This document shows, piece by piece, positions 18,103 to 27,044 of a DNA stretch of 64,000 nt. Source of the stretch: Pasteurella testudinis DSM 23072 (lineage in GTDB: Bacteria > Pseudomonadota > Gammaproteobacteria > Enterobacterales > Pasteurellaceae); contig NZ_FWWV01000013.1 in the NCBI RefSeq assembly GCF_900176075.1, positions 1 to 64,000 of the forward strand, written 5' to 3'. The position numbers and the translations under genes were made by a program. Within the stretch, counting starts at the first letter, position 1. The number at the start of each line of letters is the position of its first letter. Below the pieces are notes generated by a model. That model ran no database searches, was not told the DNA's origin, and saw nothing but the letters and a program-made list of their open reading frames with translations.

Positions 18103-19071
18103 TTAATATTTTGCTTTATAAACTGCCGCCGCTTCTCGCACTTGCAGAACACTAGTCGTCAATTGCCGCTCCAATTCTTGTTCGGTTGGTAAATACGCGA
18201 CGTATTTTGAGCTGAAAATCTGTTTTCTGTCGGCAAGCACCGAATATTTCGCCACCGCTTCACTCTGCTCGCTGCATAACACTAACCCGATGGCCGGGTT
18301 ATCATCTTCGCCTTTAAATTGCTCGTCATATAGACGCACATAGGTATCCATTTGCCCGATATCTTGATGCTTCAATTTGCCGATTTTAAGGTCAATCAAT
18401 AAAAAACATTTCAGTTTGAAATTATAGAAAACCAAATCAATATAAAAATCTTGCAGATTAGAGATAATCGCTTGTTCTATTTGATTTTCTTGATAAGTTT
18501 TATCTTGCAAGTTCAAGAAATCTAAAATATAGGGATCACGCAGATAATCTTGAATAGTTTCTTTCAGCGGTTCGGTTTTTTTCTCGGCTTCCTGTGCCAC
18601 AACAGCTTTATTTTGGCTTGCCAATAAGCGTTCGTAGTATAAAACGGAGATTTGGCGATCCAAGGCTCTAGCAGACCAGTTATTTTCAATCGACTCTCGC
18701 AAATACCATTGTCTCGCTTGCGGATTTTCGATACGAATTAGACTTCGATAATGTGTCCAACTCAATTCGCGACGCACTGCGTCGCGAATTGGAAACACTA
18801 AATAAAACAAGCGCATATTACGCAAATTGGTAACATCAAATCCCTTACCAAACATGTCCGTTAAGCGTTGAGAAATCTCTTGTAACAGATGTTTTCCGTA
18901 TTGCGCGCGCTGTTCGCCTTGTTGCTCATCTTCCACAATCAAACGTCCGATTTCCCAATAGCTTTGCACCATCGCGATATTCACCGTCTGCCGCACTTGC
19001 TGGCGTGCGGCGGTGATAATATTCGCAATATTACTGATTAATTGGTGCTCGGTCGTTTGCAGCGAATTCAT
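18103..19071 (-). CDS. DUF1016/YhcG-type PD-(D/E)XK nuclease
   Basis: The 322-residue product has the YhcG N-terminal winged-helix-like domain (about 1-150; [43 protein letters not shown]) and a C-terminal nuclease domain. Its motifs are [19 protein letters not shown] (the D-x-K core) and GQMDTYV. These proteins are found near restriction-modification and mobile elements; some are phage or recombination nucleases, but the function of most is unknown. The gene is wedged between glyS (41 bases) and the glutaredoxin-like gene (4 bases), an unusual place. Confidence 0.88.
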   Translation of the reverse strand: MNSLQTTEHQLISNIANIITAARQQVRQTVNIAMVQSYWEIGRLIVEDEQQGEQRAQYGKHLLQEISQRLTDMFGKGFDVTNLRNMRLFYLVFPIRDAVRRELSWTHYRSLIRIENPQARQWYLRESIENNWSARALDRQISVLYYERLLASQNKAVVAQEAEKKTEPLKETIQDYLRDPYILDFLNLQDKTYQENQIEQAIISNLQDFYIDLVFYNFKLKCFLLIDLKIGKLKHQDIGQMDTYVRLYDEQFKGEDDNPAIGLVLCSEQSEAVAKYSVLADRKQIFSSKYVAYLPTEQELERQLTTSVLQVREAAAVYKAKY

Positions 19072-19075
19072 AGAC

Positions 19076-19339
19076 TTAACCCAATCGGCGTTTTAATTCA
19101 TCGAGTTCAAGAATAACCTCGCCATTTACCAGCAACAACGCCGGAATGCCGATATAACCATTTTGTTTCGCCTCATCAAAAGTGCGGTCGCTATCGCGCA
19201 GTTTTAAAAAGCGTTTAAAATTTGCCATACTTTCAAAGATATTCACACTTTCATACTCGACCTTTAAGCCGTTTAATTCCGCCACAAACGGCTCGGTGTC
19301 CGGGCAAAGATGCGTGAAAAACAGAACTGGCTTCGTCAT
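19076..19339 (-). CDS. Glutaredoxin-like protein
   Basis: Small thioredoxin-fold protein, 87 residues. The site is THLCPDTEPF, so only the first Cys of the classical CPxC pair is present (monothiol type). A cis-proline motif GYIGIPALLL follows near residue 65. It lies between glyQ and the YhcG gene and is probably co-transcribed with both; the target is unknown. Confidence 0.8.
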   Translation of the reverse strand: MTKPVLFFTHLCPDTEPFVAELNGLKVEYESVNIFESMANFKRFLKLRDSDRTFDEAKQNGYIGIPALLLVNGEVILELDELKRRLG

Positions 19340-19352
19340 ATTTACCTACTTA

Positions 19353-20261
19353 TTATTTATTGCAACCGGGAAAACCCAAGGCTTCGCGCGAAGCGTAATA
19401 GGCTTCGGCAACGCCTTTGGTTAAGGCGCGAATGCGTAAAATATAACGCTGGCGTTCGGTGACGGAAATCGCTTTGCGCGCGTCAAGCAAGTTAAAGCTG
19501 TGTGCCGCTTTCAAAATGCGTTCGTAAGCCGGTAACGGCAACGGTTTCTCCAATGCTAACAGTTGTTGCGCTTCTTTTTCGTATTGCTCGAAGCAGTAGA
19601 ATAAAAACTCGGTGTTAGCATATTCAAAATTATACGTCGATTGCTCCACTTCATTTTGGTGGAACACATCACCGTAAGTGGTTTTGCCCAGCGCACCGTC
19701 CGACCACACCAGATCATACACGCTGTCCACACCTTGAATGTACATCGCCAAGCGCTCTAAACCGTAGGTGATTTCGCCGGTCACCGGTTTGCACTCCAAA
19801 CCGCCGACTTGTTGGAAATAGGTAAACTGGGTCACTTCCATGCCGTTCAGCCACACTTCCCAGCCCAAGCCCCACGCACCTAACGTCGGGTTTTCCCAGT
19901 TGTCTTCCACAAAACGAATATCATTTTGCGTCGGATCAAAACCGAGCATTTTCAAGCTGTCTAAATACAGTTCCTGAATGTTATCCGGTGACGGTTTGAT
20001 CACCACTTGGAATTGGTAATAGTGCTGCAAACGGTTCGGGTTTTCACCGTAACGCCCGTCTGTCGGACGGCGCGACGGCTGCACATAGGCAAACGCCATC
20101 GGCTCAGGCCCTAAGGCGCGCAAGCAGGTCATCGGGTGCGATGTGCCTGCGCCCACCTCCATATCAAAAGGTTGCACCACCGTGCAGCCCACGTTTGCCC
20201 AGTATTCTTGCAGGGCGAGAATCATACCTTGAAAGGTTTTTACGTTAAATGTTGAACTCAT
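19353..20261 (-). CDS. glyQ: Glycyl-tRNA synthetase alpha subunit
   Basis: Catalytic alpha subunit carrying the class II aminoacyl-tRNA synthetase core, 302 residues (E. coli GlyQ 303). Conserved blocks are [50 protein letters not shown], and [20 protein letters not shown]. First gene of the glyQ-grx-yhcG-glyS unit. A TATAAT -10 lies at 20308-20313 on the minus strand, with only a weak -35. Confidence 0.97.
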   Translation of the reverse strand: MSSTFNVKTFQGMILALQEYWANVGCTVVQPFDMEVGAGTSHPMTCLRALGPEPMAFAYVQPSRRPTDGRYGENPNRLQHYYQFQVVIKPSPDNIQELYLDSLKMLGFDPTQNDIRFVEDNWENPTLGAWGLGWEVWLNGMEVTQFTYFQQVGGLECKPVTGEITYGLERLAMYIQGVDSVYDLVWSDGALGKTTYGDVFHQNEVEQSTYNFEYANTEFLFYCFEQYEKEAQQLLALEKPLPLPAYERILKAAHSFNLLDARKAISVTERQRYILRIRALTKGVAEAYYASREALGFPGCNK

Positions 20262-20354
20262 ATCGGCTTTTTTATGTTAGTTGAGTTAAGAATAGAAAAT
20301 GGCAGACATTATACTTTAAAATCACTGGATTTGTTGTAATTTCTTCCGAATATA

Positions 20355-20392
20355 AAAAACGATCGGCGTTTTTACACCCCGATCGTTTTTAA
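20355..20392 (-). terminator. Terminator of the CsgG/DUF4810/DUF799 operon
   Basis: AAAAACGATCGG (20355-20366) pairs with CCGATCGTTTTT (20379-20390), a 12-bp stem ending in T-runs on both strands. It follows the minus-strand lipoprotein genes. Confidence 0.85.
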
Positions 20393-20410
20393 GCCCAGAT
20401 AAACAAGTCG

Positions 20411-21088
20411 TTACCGTGCGTTTAGCTGCGGATCTTTGCCGTAGTGCGGTGAATAAGGTCCGTACAACAAACCGCCGTTATAACCGCTGTTGAGCAAACG
20501 TTGGCTTGCCAGCACCGAAATATTGAAACCTTCGTCGGCAACGGTGTTGATAATCTGTTTAACCGCCGCCGTGATTAAGGTTGCAATAGGATTACCGGCG
20601 TTGCTGTTCCCTTGTTCGCTGCTGGAGGCAACGGCTTTACCGCTCCATAACACCGCCCCGTTACGCAAATCGACCAGTTTGCCTTCCACGCTGACTTGAG
20701 TGACACTGTCGATCACCATATACGTCGAGCCGTATTGGGTGACATTCAGATAAAGTGCGGTATCCGCGCCGAAAATCTCTTGCAATTTTTTAGCGGAAAC
20801 CTGCTGAATATCATGCCCTTCATACACACCGTTATGACGGAAAGTGTCATTGGCAAGCGCAACCGGAAAAACATAATATCCCGCTTCCGCCAACGGTTTG
20901 ACCGTATTCGCCAATACCGCACTTGCCGCTTTCACTTCGGTCGATTCGTTAGTCGGCATCAACACCAAAATCGAACGCGGTTTGCTGTTTAAAAAGTTTG
21001 AGTAGTCATAAGGCTCGCTATTTGTCGAACAACCGGACAAAACAGCGCCGATCAAAACAAGCATGAGTATCCATAATGTTTTCATCAT
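20411..21088 (-). CDS. DUF799 lipoprotein (GNA1162-like)
   Basis: Lipoprotein of 225 residues with lipobox VLSGC (Cys20). The mature domain (SILVLMPTNESTEVKAAS, LQEIFGADTALYLNVTQYG, SVEGKLVDLRNGAVLWSGK) belongs to DUF799, whose member GNA1162 is a meningococcal antigen. The fold resembles TolB N-terminal and CsgG-like domains. It overlaps the stop of the preceding DUF4810 gene by 4 bases, indicating translational coupling. Probably part of an outer-membrane complex with the two upstream lipoproteins; function unknown. Confidence 0.85.
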   Translation of the reverse strand: MMKTLWILMLVLIGAVLSGCSTNSEPYDYSNFLNSKPRSILVLMPTNESTEVKAASAVLANTVKPLAEAGYYVFPVALANDTFRHNGVYEGHDIQQVSAKKLQEIFGADTALYLNVTQYGSTYMVIDSVTQVSVEGKLVDLRNGAVLWSGKAVASSSEQGNSNAGNPIATLITAAVKQIINTVADEGFNISVLASQRLLNSGYNGGLLYGPYSPHYGKDPQLNAR

Positions 21089-21456
21089 TTGCCCCCTCTT
21101 TTCTGATTTTGTAGGAAGTGAATATATTGCGCCGATTCAGGAAATGCTTGTTTTTCCAGATTAAAATACTCCTGCGACTTACTCCAGTCGCCTTGTTTGG
21201 AGTGCAATAATCCTAATTGCGCATATAAACCGGGCGGCACTTTTTTGCCTTTTTGATTCGCTTCCGCCAAAATTGAGTCTAAGGTTGCAATTTGTTCGGT
21301 TTCATCGCTGCCGCTATTCATATAATCATACAAACTCTGGGCATAACTATTGCCTTTCCAAGCGTAAAGATCAGTATTCGCCGCACAGCCGGCCAAAAAT
21401 AACGCGCAACAACACACCCCTGCTTTAACAGCAGGTTTTAATACATTTTTCATCAT
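21085..21456 (-). CDS. DUF4810 lipoprotein
   Basis: Lipoprotein of 123 residues with lipobox LAGC. The mature part is short and helical, with a TPR-like stretch (GLYAQLGLLHSKQGDWSKSQ) near residues 75-95. It is the middle gene of a conserved CsgG-DUF4810-DUF799 trio, 9 bases after the CsgG-like gene. Confidence 0.85.
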   Translation of the reverse strand: MMKNVLKPAVKAGVCCCALFLAGCAANTDLYAWKGNSYAQSLYDYMNSGSDETEQIATLDSILAEANQKGKKVPPGLYAQLGLLHSKQGDWSKSQEYFNLEKQAFPESAQYIHFLQNQKRGGK

Positions 21457-21465
21457 GACCGTCCC

Positions 21466-22134
21466 TTACTTACTCGGCGACCAAGCACCGCTCTCCATTC
21501 CGGTCACCAAATTATCAACCGCTTCACGAATAGCCAAGCTCAACACTTTACCGTTTAGGGTCGAATCATAGCCCGCCGTACCGCCGAATCCGATCACTTC
21601 GCGGTTGGATAAACTGTATTCGCCCGCCCCTTGAGAGGAGTACACCACTTCGGAGGTTTGCACATCGACGATATTCAAATTCACCCGGGCATAAGCCACT
21701 TGCGATTTGCCTTTGCCCAAAATTCCGAATAACTGATGATCGCCGGTGGTTTTGCGCCCGAATTCGGTGACATCACCGGTAATCACATAACGCGCACCTT
21801 TGACATTTTGGGCGATTTTTTTCAGCTGCGCTTCGTTTTTAATCGCATTCATATTGGTTCTGTCCAGCACGGAAAAACGTCCGCTTTGCTGTAAATCGCT
21901 CATCAACAGCGTTTGCGCCTGACTGCCTAAACGATCGACACCGTCTGAGAAAATACCGTTTTGATAGTCCGAACGGTTATCGAACTGTCCAATTGCCACC
22001 GGCACTTTAACGCCTTGATACACGGTTTTCGACGCAGCGACACGCGGCGTTTCTACCGTACGGGAAGATTCCGTGGCACAACCTACCAAGAGAAAAGCAC
22101 TTGAGATCATTAAATAGCGGGATAATTTTTTCAT
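21466..22134 (-). CDS. CsgG-family outer-membrane lipoprotein
   Basis: The start at 22134 (MKKLSRYLM) has AAGGAA upstream and gives 222 residues; the open frame runs 30 codons further without support. Lipobox LVGC, then the CsgG domain (VPVAIGQFDNRSDYQNG, LMSDLQQSGRFSVLDRTNM, GARYVITGDVTEFG, VNLNIVDVQTSEVVYSSQG). CsgG is the curli secretion pore in E. coli, but no curli genes are nearby. In this trio the protein probably forms or joins another envelope assembly. Confidence 0.88.
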   Translation of the reverse strand: MKKLSRYLMISSAFLLVGCATESSRTVETPRVAASKTVYQGVKVPVAIGQFDNRSDYQNGIFSDGVDRLGSQAQTLLMSDLQQSGRFSVLDRTNMNAIKNEAQLKKIAQNVKGARYVITGDVTEFGRKTTGDHQLFGILGKGKSQVAYARVNLNIVDVQTSEVVYSSQGAGEYSLSNREVIGFGGTAGYDSTLNGKVLSLAIREAVDNLVTGMESGAWSPSK

Positions 22135-22204
22135 ATAATTCCTTATTATAATTGTTAGTTTTTTAATAAAAGCAGCATACTCAAACTCTCGGATGATAAA
22201 ATTT

Positions 22205-22702
22205 TTATTTTTTATAACAACCAACTAAATATGCCTGCGCTAAGATATGCCCCTGCATTCCAAAATGCAAATCATTATAATTAAAACCTTGAGCTAGATC
22301 TAATTTACAGTCCAACGCATAGACATAAAGCTCATAACGGTGATCGGCATTCGGCGGTGCCATGCCGCCGTAAAACGAGGCTTCTTCCGCCGATAAGCCG
22401 CCCAATTTGCCCGACCAACTGTTTCTGCCCTGCACATAATCGGTGGCGGAAATGCTGTCGTTTTCCGGCAGCGAAGTGCGGTTCAGATTGGCAACCAACC
22501 AATGAATCCACACATAACCCGCCGCCCCGACAGCGTCTTTATCTTCCAACACCAACGCAAACGACTTTGTGCCTGCCGGCGCATCGCTGATTTCCAACGG
22601 AATCGAATAGTTCGGCATTCCGTTTGGGCTGAATTGTGTGCCGCGCTTACCGTATTTGTCGGCAAAATAACCGTTTTCAATTGCTGCACTGCTGACTTTC
22701 AT
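22205..22702 (-). CDS. YbhB/YbcL-family (PEBP) protein
   Basis: Phosphatidylethanolamine-binding-protein-like fold, 165 residues from the ATG at 22702, which has a very strong GGAGGAG site. Conserved blocks are FSPNGMPNYSIPLEISDAPA, FALVLEDKDAVGAAGYVWIHW (ligand pocket), and YGGMAPPNADHRYELYVYALD. No signal peptide is seen, so cytosolic. Bacterial members have no settled role. It lies 70 bases upstream of the CsgG-like gene on the same strand and may or may not share its transcript. Confidence 0.88.
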   Translation of the reverse strand: MKVSSAAIENGYFADKYGKRGTQFSPNGMPNYSIPLEISDAPAGTKSFALVLEDKDAVGAAGYVWIHWLVANLNRTSLPENDSISATDYVQGRNSWSGKLGGLSAEEASFYGGMAPPNADHRYELYVYALDCKLDLAQGFNYNDLHFGMQGHILAQAYLVGCYKK

Positions 22703-22856
22703 TTTTGCTCCTCCGTTCAACTGATCAAAATCCGAATTTATCTTAGCACTAATTCTCAATCCTATAGGCTCTGCCAGTCGCAAGATTTGATCAACTTCAA
22801 ATTTATTTAACAAAACAGTTGTGTTTGCAACGCAATTTTTATAGATTAAACGTCCA

Positions 22857-22938
22857 CTAGTCGGGGTGCTGCTTTTTTGAAGCGGCTGAGATTAAACCCG
22901 TGAACCTGATCCAGTTAATGCTGACGTAGGAAACTATT
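22857..22938 (+). promoter_or_regulatory. TPP riboswitch (THI element)
   Basis: The conserved core is easily read: GGGGTGCT, then GCGGCTGAGATTAAACCCGT, then GAACCTGATCCAGTTAATGC, then TGACGTAGGAAACTA. TAGT and ACTA close the short P1 helix. Thiamine pyrophosphate binding should reduce expression of the salvage operon that follows. AGGAAA at its 3' end lies seven bases before a short ORF (22939-23016), so translation initiation is a plausible control point. A weak promoter (TTGTGT-17-TAGATT, 22819-22847) precedes it. Confidence 0.95.
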
Positions 22939-23016
22939 ATGCTGATGTCAAATCAAACCGCACTTTCTCTTTTCTTCGATTATTCTCTCTGCATAACATC
23001 CGCTTCATCGCATTAA
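22939..23016 (+). CDS. Possible 25-codon leader ORF of the thi operon
   Basis: An ATG lies seven bases after the AGGAAA that ends the TPP riboswitch and opens a frame of 25 codons (MLMSNQTALSLFF...), ending 21 bases before the ATPase ATG. It includes an uptake signal. The position suggests the riboswitch controls its translation and that the ATPase is translationally coupled, but it may be only a chance frame: no relative is recognised. Confidence 0.3.
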   Translation: MLMSNQTALSLFFDYSLCITSASSH

Positions 23017-23037
23017 GCGCCGTGAGTGGTACGCACG

Positions 23038-23772
23038 ATGAATGCTGTTGAAATTCGTCATTTAACCCTCGCTTTCGAGCAACAGCCGCTGTTTGCCGAT
23101 TTTAATTTTGCTTTGCCGCAACAACAGTGGACGGTGCTGCTCGGATGTTCCGGCGTGGGCAAATCCACCTTGCTGCGTGCGATTGCCGGCTTGGAGAAAA
23201 CGGCAATCCGACAAGGGCAGATTCACTTTCCCCGTCCGCTTAAACTGGCGTGGCTGGCGCAGCAGGATTCGCTCTATCCGTGGCTGTCGATTATGGATAA
23301 CGTGCAGTTGGAGCTACACCTCAAAGGCGAAAAAAGCGCCCAATCCCGACAACACGCCGAGCAGTTACTATGCGCGGTACAGATGAAACCGCACTTGCAT
23401 AAACGCTGCCACCAACTCTCCGGCGGGCAACGACAACGGGTCGCGCTGGCGCGCACTTTAATGCAAAACGCCGATCTGATTTTAATGGACGAACCCTTTT
23501 CGGCGTTGGACGCAGTTACCCGTCTGCAATTGCAGGATCTGGCTTGCGAACTGCTGCAAAACAAAACCGTATTGTTGATCACCCACGATCCGCAAGAGGC
23601 GATCCGTTTGGGCGATCGGATTTATGTGCTGCAAGATCCGCAGCTGCCGTTGGGCGAACCGCACTTTCCACAAGGGCAGAAACCGCGTTGTTTAAACCGA
23701 CAGCCGCAATCGGCATTGCAACAAGCGCTGTTCGCGCAACTTTTGCAAGGAGCGAAACATGGCGTGGTTTAA
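23038..23772 (+). CDS. thiZ: Thiamine-precursor ABC transporter ATPase
   Basis: ATPase of the pyrimidine (HMP/formyl-aminopyrimidine) importer. Walker A GCSGVGKST, Q-loop AWLAQQDSLYPWLS, signature LSGGQRQRVALART, Walker B LILMDEPFSALD, H-loop LITHDPQEA. I chose the ATG at 23038 (MNAVEIRHLTLAF, 244 residues); a GTG at 23026 would add four codons. It overlaps the permease gene by 14 bases. Confidence 0.9.
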   Translation: MNAVEIRHLTLAFEQQPLFADFNFALPQQQWTVLLGCSGVGKSTLLRAIAGLEKTAIRQGQIHFPRPLKLAWLAQQDSLYPWLSIMDNVQLELHLKGEKSAQSRQHAEQLLCAVQMKPHLHKRCHQLSGGQRQRVALARTLMQNADLILMDEPFSALDAVTRLQLQDLACELLQNKTVLLITHDPQEAIRLGDRIYVLQDPQLPLGEPHFPQGQKPRCLNRQPQSALQQALFAQLLQGAKHGVV

Positions 23773-24514
23773 ACAGCTCGGTAAAATCCTATTGCTGACC
23801 GCACTTTTGCTGTTGCTGTGGCAAAGTGCGGTCAGCCTGCTGGCGTTGCCGCACTATATGTTACCGTCACCGACGGCGGTTTGGTTGCAACTGCAAAAAC
23901 ATCACCTATTGCTGTGGCAGCACGCCCAAATTACCGCACTTGAAATTCTGCTCGGCTTAACCCTTGGTTTTTTACTCGGCTTGGGTTCGGCGCTGTTGCT
24001 TTCGCTTTCCGCGCCGATTTCCGCTTTTTTGATGCCGTTACTCGTCATTTCGCAGGCGATTCCGGTATTTGCTATTGCGCCGCTGTTGGTGCTGTGGTTC
24101 GGTTACGGCATGGCATCGAAAATCGTGATGACGGTGTTGATCATCTATTTTCCGGTCACCGCCGCCTGTTACGACGGGCTGCGCAACACACCGCAAGCCT
24201 GGCTGGATTTAGCCCACAGTATGCAAATAAAACGTTTACCGTTGCTGTTCAAAGTGCGGTTGCCGGCAGCCCTGCCCGCGCTGGCTTCGGGGCTGCGCAT
24301 TGCGGTTTCGGTTGCGCCGATTGGCGCGGTGGTGGGCGAATGGGTCGGATCGTCACAAGGTTTGGGCTATCTGATGCTGCACGCCAATGCGCGAATGCAA
24401 GTGGATTTAATGTTCGCCGCCTTGTTTTTACTGCTCATCATCGCCCTGTCGCTCTATTTTTTGACCGACTATATGCTGCGCCGTTTGATTCCATGGGCTT
24501 CGCATCTTCGTTAA
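23759..24514 (+). CDS. thiX: Thiamine-precursor ABC transporter permease
   Basis: Permease of 251 residues in the taurine/nitrate/pyrimidine-type family, with about six membrane segments. The coupling loop is around KRLPLLFKVRLPAALPALAS, followed by GLRIAVSVAPIGAVVGEWVG. Overlaps the ATPase gene and is followed by tenA after 23 bases. Within the thi operon it should carry the pyrimidine precursor brought by the binding protein at 25219. Confidence 0.9.
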   Translation: MAWFKQLGKILLLTALLLLLWQSAVSLLALPHYMLPSPTAVWLQLQKHHLLLWQHAQITALEILLGLTLGFLLGLGSALLLSLSAPISAFLMPLLVISQAIPVFAIAPLLVLWFGYGMASKIVMTVLIIYFPVTAACYDGLRNTPQAWLDLAHSMQIKRLPLLFKVRLPAALPALASGLRIAVSVAPIGAVVGEWVGSSQGLGYLMLHANARMQVDLMFAALFLLLIIALSLYFLTDYMLRRLIPWASHLR

Positions 24515-24537
24515 TGGATTAATCTAAAAGGAAAAAC

Positions 24538-25191
24538 ATGTCTATTTGTCAACAACTGATTGAAAACGCCCAACCTTATTGGCAAGCCTATACCGAACAC
24601 GATTTCGTGCGGCGGCTTGCCGACGGCACACTGGAGAAACGCTGTTTCCAGCACTATTTAAAGCAGGATTATCTTTATCTGTTCCAATATAACCGCGCGC
24701 TGGCACTGGCATTGTTCAAAGCGGAAAATTTTACGCAAATGGAAGCCGCACACCAATCGATCAGCACGATTTTAGCCGAAAGCAAATTGCATATTCAATT
24801 CTGCAAAAGTTGGGGAATTGAGGAAACGGAACTGTTGCAAACGCCGGAATCGGCGGCGTGCGTTGCCTACACCCGCTATGTGTTGGACTGCGGCATCAAC
24901 GGCAGTCTGGCGGATCTGTATGCGGCGATTGCGCCCTGTGCACTCGGTTACGCCGAAATTGCCCGCTGGATCGTCGAACAACAACTCAGTCCAGCGAATA
25001 ATCCTTATCAAGACTGGATCGACACCTACGCTGCCGCTGATTTCCAACAAGCCGCCACGCAACTCGGCGAACTACTCAACACATTATGTGCCGATTTAAC
25101 AGCCAGACAACGCACTAAAGTACAACAGATTTTCACCACCGCCACCCGCATGGAAATTGCCTTCTGGCAAATGGGATTGGATTTAAGTTAA
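24538..25191 (+). CDS. tenA: Aminopyrimidine aminohydrolase (TenA, thiaminase II)
   Basis: Hydrolyses aminomethyl-pyrimidine from degraded thiamine to HMP for salvage. All-helical protein of 217 residues with LKQDYLYLFQYNRALALALF near residues 41-60, the catalytic Cys in APCALGYAEI (about Cys136), and the C-terminal EIAFWQMGL motif with Glu. AAAGGAAAA lies before the start. It lies between importer genes, so the imported formyl/amino-pyrimidine is presumably processed here. Confidence 0.94.
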   Translation: MSICQQLIENAQPYWQAYTEHDFVRRLADGTLEKRCFQHYLKQDYLYLFQYNRALALALFKAENFTQMEAAHQSISTILAESKLHIQFCKSWGIEETELLQTPESAACVAYTRYVLDCGINGSLADLYAAIAPCALGYAEIARWIVEQQLSPANNPYQDWIDTYAAADFQQAATQLGELLNTLCADLTARQRTKVQQIFTTATRMEIAFWQMGLDLS

Positions 25192-25218
25192 TCATATCAA
25201 AGGAAAAAGGAAATAGAG

Positions 25219-26163
25219 ATGAAAAACAGCACATGGTTTACCCTCCTGACCGCACTTTTACTGCTAAGCCAGCCGTTACAGGCGAAAGAGAAAATCACGC
25301 TGCTACTGGATTGGTTTGTCAATCCCGATCACGCCGCATTGATTGTGGCGCAACAAAAAGGCTTTTTTGCCGCCCACGATTTAGACGTTGAGATTATCGA
25401 GCCTGCCGATCCGTCAATGCCGCCGAAACTGGTCGCCGCCGGACAAGCGGATATCGCAGTCGACTACCAGCCGCAGCTGCAAATGCAGGTCAGCGAAGGC
25501 TTACCGTTGGTGCGAATCGGCACGCTGGTTTCCACGCCGTTAAACAGTGTGGTGGTGTTGGAAAAGAGCGGTATTCAATCCATTGCCGATTTGAAAGGCA
25601 AGAAAATCGGTTATTCGGTCAGCGGTTTTGAAACCAGTTTATTGAAAGCGATGTTGGCAAAACACGGTTTGAGTGAAAAAGACGTTGAAATGGTCAATGT
25701 CAACTGGTCGCTGTCGCCGTCGTTAATCAGCGGACAGGTCGATGCGGTGATCGGCGCATTCCGCAATTTTGAGCTGAACCAAATGGATTTGGAAAAACAG
25801 CCCGGTTTGGCGTTTTATCCGGAAGAACACGGCGTGCCGGCTTATGACGAGCTGATTTTGGTTGCCAATAAAAACCGGCTTGCCGACAAAAAATTGAGTG
25901 CGTTTTTAAGCGCACTGGAAGACGCCACGATTTATTTGATCAACCACCCTGAGCAGGCTTGGCAAGATTTCGTCAGCTATAAACCGCTGGAGCTGGATAA
26001 CGAACTGAACCGCCTTGCTTGGCGCGACACCTTGCCACGCCTGAGTTTGCGTCCGCGTGCGTTAGACAATCAGCGTTACCAAAAAATGGCGGAATTTATG
26101 CAGCGACAGGGTTTAATGAAAAACGTTGTGCCGTTAGCGGATTATGCGCTGCAGTTGCCATAA
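25219..26163 (+). CDS. thiY: Pyrimidine-binding periplasmic protein (ThiY/Thi5-like)
   Basis: Substrate-binding protein of 314 residues with a type I signal peptide (cleavage after PLQA, residue 22). The mature NMT1/THI5-like fold shows [20 protein letters not shown] at its start, [20 protein letters not shown], and the [20 protein letters not shown] lobe. The relatives bind N-formyl-aminomethyl-pyrimidine or HMP. Together with the ATPase and permease upstream it completes an ABC importer. Confidence 0.92.
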   Translation: MKNSTWFTLLTALLLLSQPLQAKEKITLLLDWFVNPDHAALIVAQQKGFFAAHDLDVEIIEPADPSMPPKLVAAGQADIAVDYQPQLQMQVSEGLPLVRIGTLVSTPLNSVVVLEKSGIQSIADLKGKKIGYSVSGFETSLLKAMLAKHGLSEKDVEMVNVNWSLSPSLISGQVDAVIGAFRNFELNQMDLEKQPGLAFYPEEHGVPAYDELILVANKNRLADKKLSAFLSALEDATIYLINHPEQAWQDFVSYKPLELDNELNRLAWRDTLPRLSLRPRALDNQRYQKMAEFMQRQGLMKNVVPLADYALQLP

Positions 26164-26198
26164 TTTATACAAACTATCGAGAGAAAATGGAGAATAAA

Positions 26199-27044
26199 AT
26201 GCTTAAAACCGATTATTTAAACAAAATCCGCCGACAGAATCCGCTGATTCACAATATCACCAATATTGTGGTCGCCAATTATGTTGCCAACGGTCTGCTG
26301 GCGCTGAGGGCATCACCGATTATGTCAAGTGCGGTCGAGGAGATGGACGAACTGGCGGCGATTTGCAATGCGCTAGTGATCAATATCGGCACGCTGACCG
26401 CCGATCAGGTCAAGGCGATGTTGCAGGCTGGCAAAGCGGCAAACCGACAAGGTATTCCGGTGGTGCTGGATCCGGTCGGCGTGGGCGCCACCCGTTTCCG
26501 CCAGCATACCGTTGCCCGTCTGTTGGCGGAGGTGCAATTCAGCGCCATTCGCGGTAATGCCGGCGAAATGGCGTACCTCGCCAATGTCACTTGGCAAAGC
26601 AAAGGGGTAGATGCCGGACAAGGCAGTGCGGATTTGGACGATATCGCCAATATTATTGCGCAGCAGCACCGCTGTGTTGCCGTGATCAGCGGAGCGACCG
26701 ACGTGATCAGCGACGGCACGCGGCTCGCCAAAATCCACAATGGCACGCCACTGTTCCCACGCATTACCGGCTCAGGCTGCTTGCTAAGTGCGGTCTGCGG
26801 TGCATTTTTGGCGGTTGCCGATCCTGCCGACGCCTTCTCCGCTTTAAGCGAAGCCTGTAGCGCTTATGCCATTGCCGGCGAACTGGCGGCACAAGGTTTG
26901 CAACCGAATCAAAACGGACAATTTTATACCGCACTTTTGGATCAACTGGCGGCATTGCAAGCTGGGCAAGTGCGGCAATTAGCCAAACTACAACTGGCAG
27001 AATTAAATCCGAAGGGAGTGAATGATGAAGATGAAGAAGTGTAA
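26199..27044 (+). CDS. thiM: Hydroxyethylthiazole kinase
   Basis: Phosphorylates the thiazole moiety (THZ) in thiamine salvage. The start at 26199 ([11 protein letters not shown]) has GGAG seven bases upstream and gives 281 residues. Ribokinase-like fold: [45 protein letters not shown], and the C-terminal anion hole/catalytic [14 protein letters not shown]. The C-terminus is slightly extended and acidic (NDEDEEV); it overlaps thiD by 23 bases. Confidence 0.95.
   Translation: MLKTDYLNKIRRQNPLIHNITNIVVANYVANGLLALRASPIMSSAVEEMDELAAICNALVINIGTLTADQVKAMLQAGKAANRQGIPVVLDPVGVGATRFRQHTVARLLAEVQFSAIRGNAGEMAYLANVTWQSKGVDAGQGSADLDDIANIIAQQHRCVAVISGATDVISDGTRLAKIHNGTPLFPRITGSGCLLSAVCGAFLAVADPADAFSALSEACSAYAIAGELAAQGLQPNQNGQFYTALLDQLAALQAGQVRQLAKLQLAELNPKGVNDEDEEV

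Noticed and set aside
18103-20261. Toxin-antitoxin or restriction system between glyQ and glyS
   Set aside because: No partner gene (methylase, specificity subunit or antitoxin) is present; the only neighbour is a glutaredoxin-like gene.
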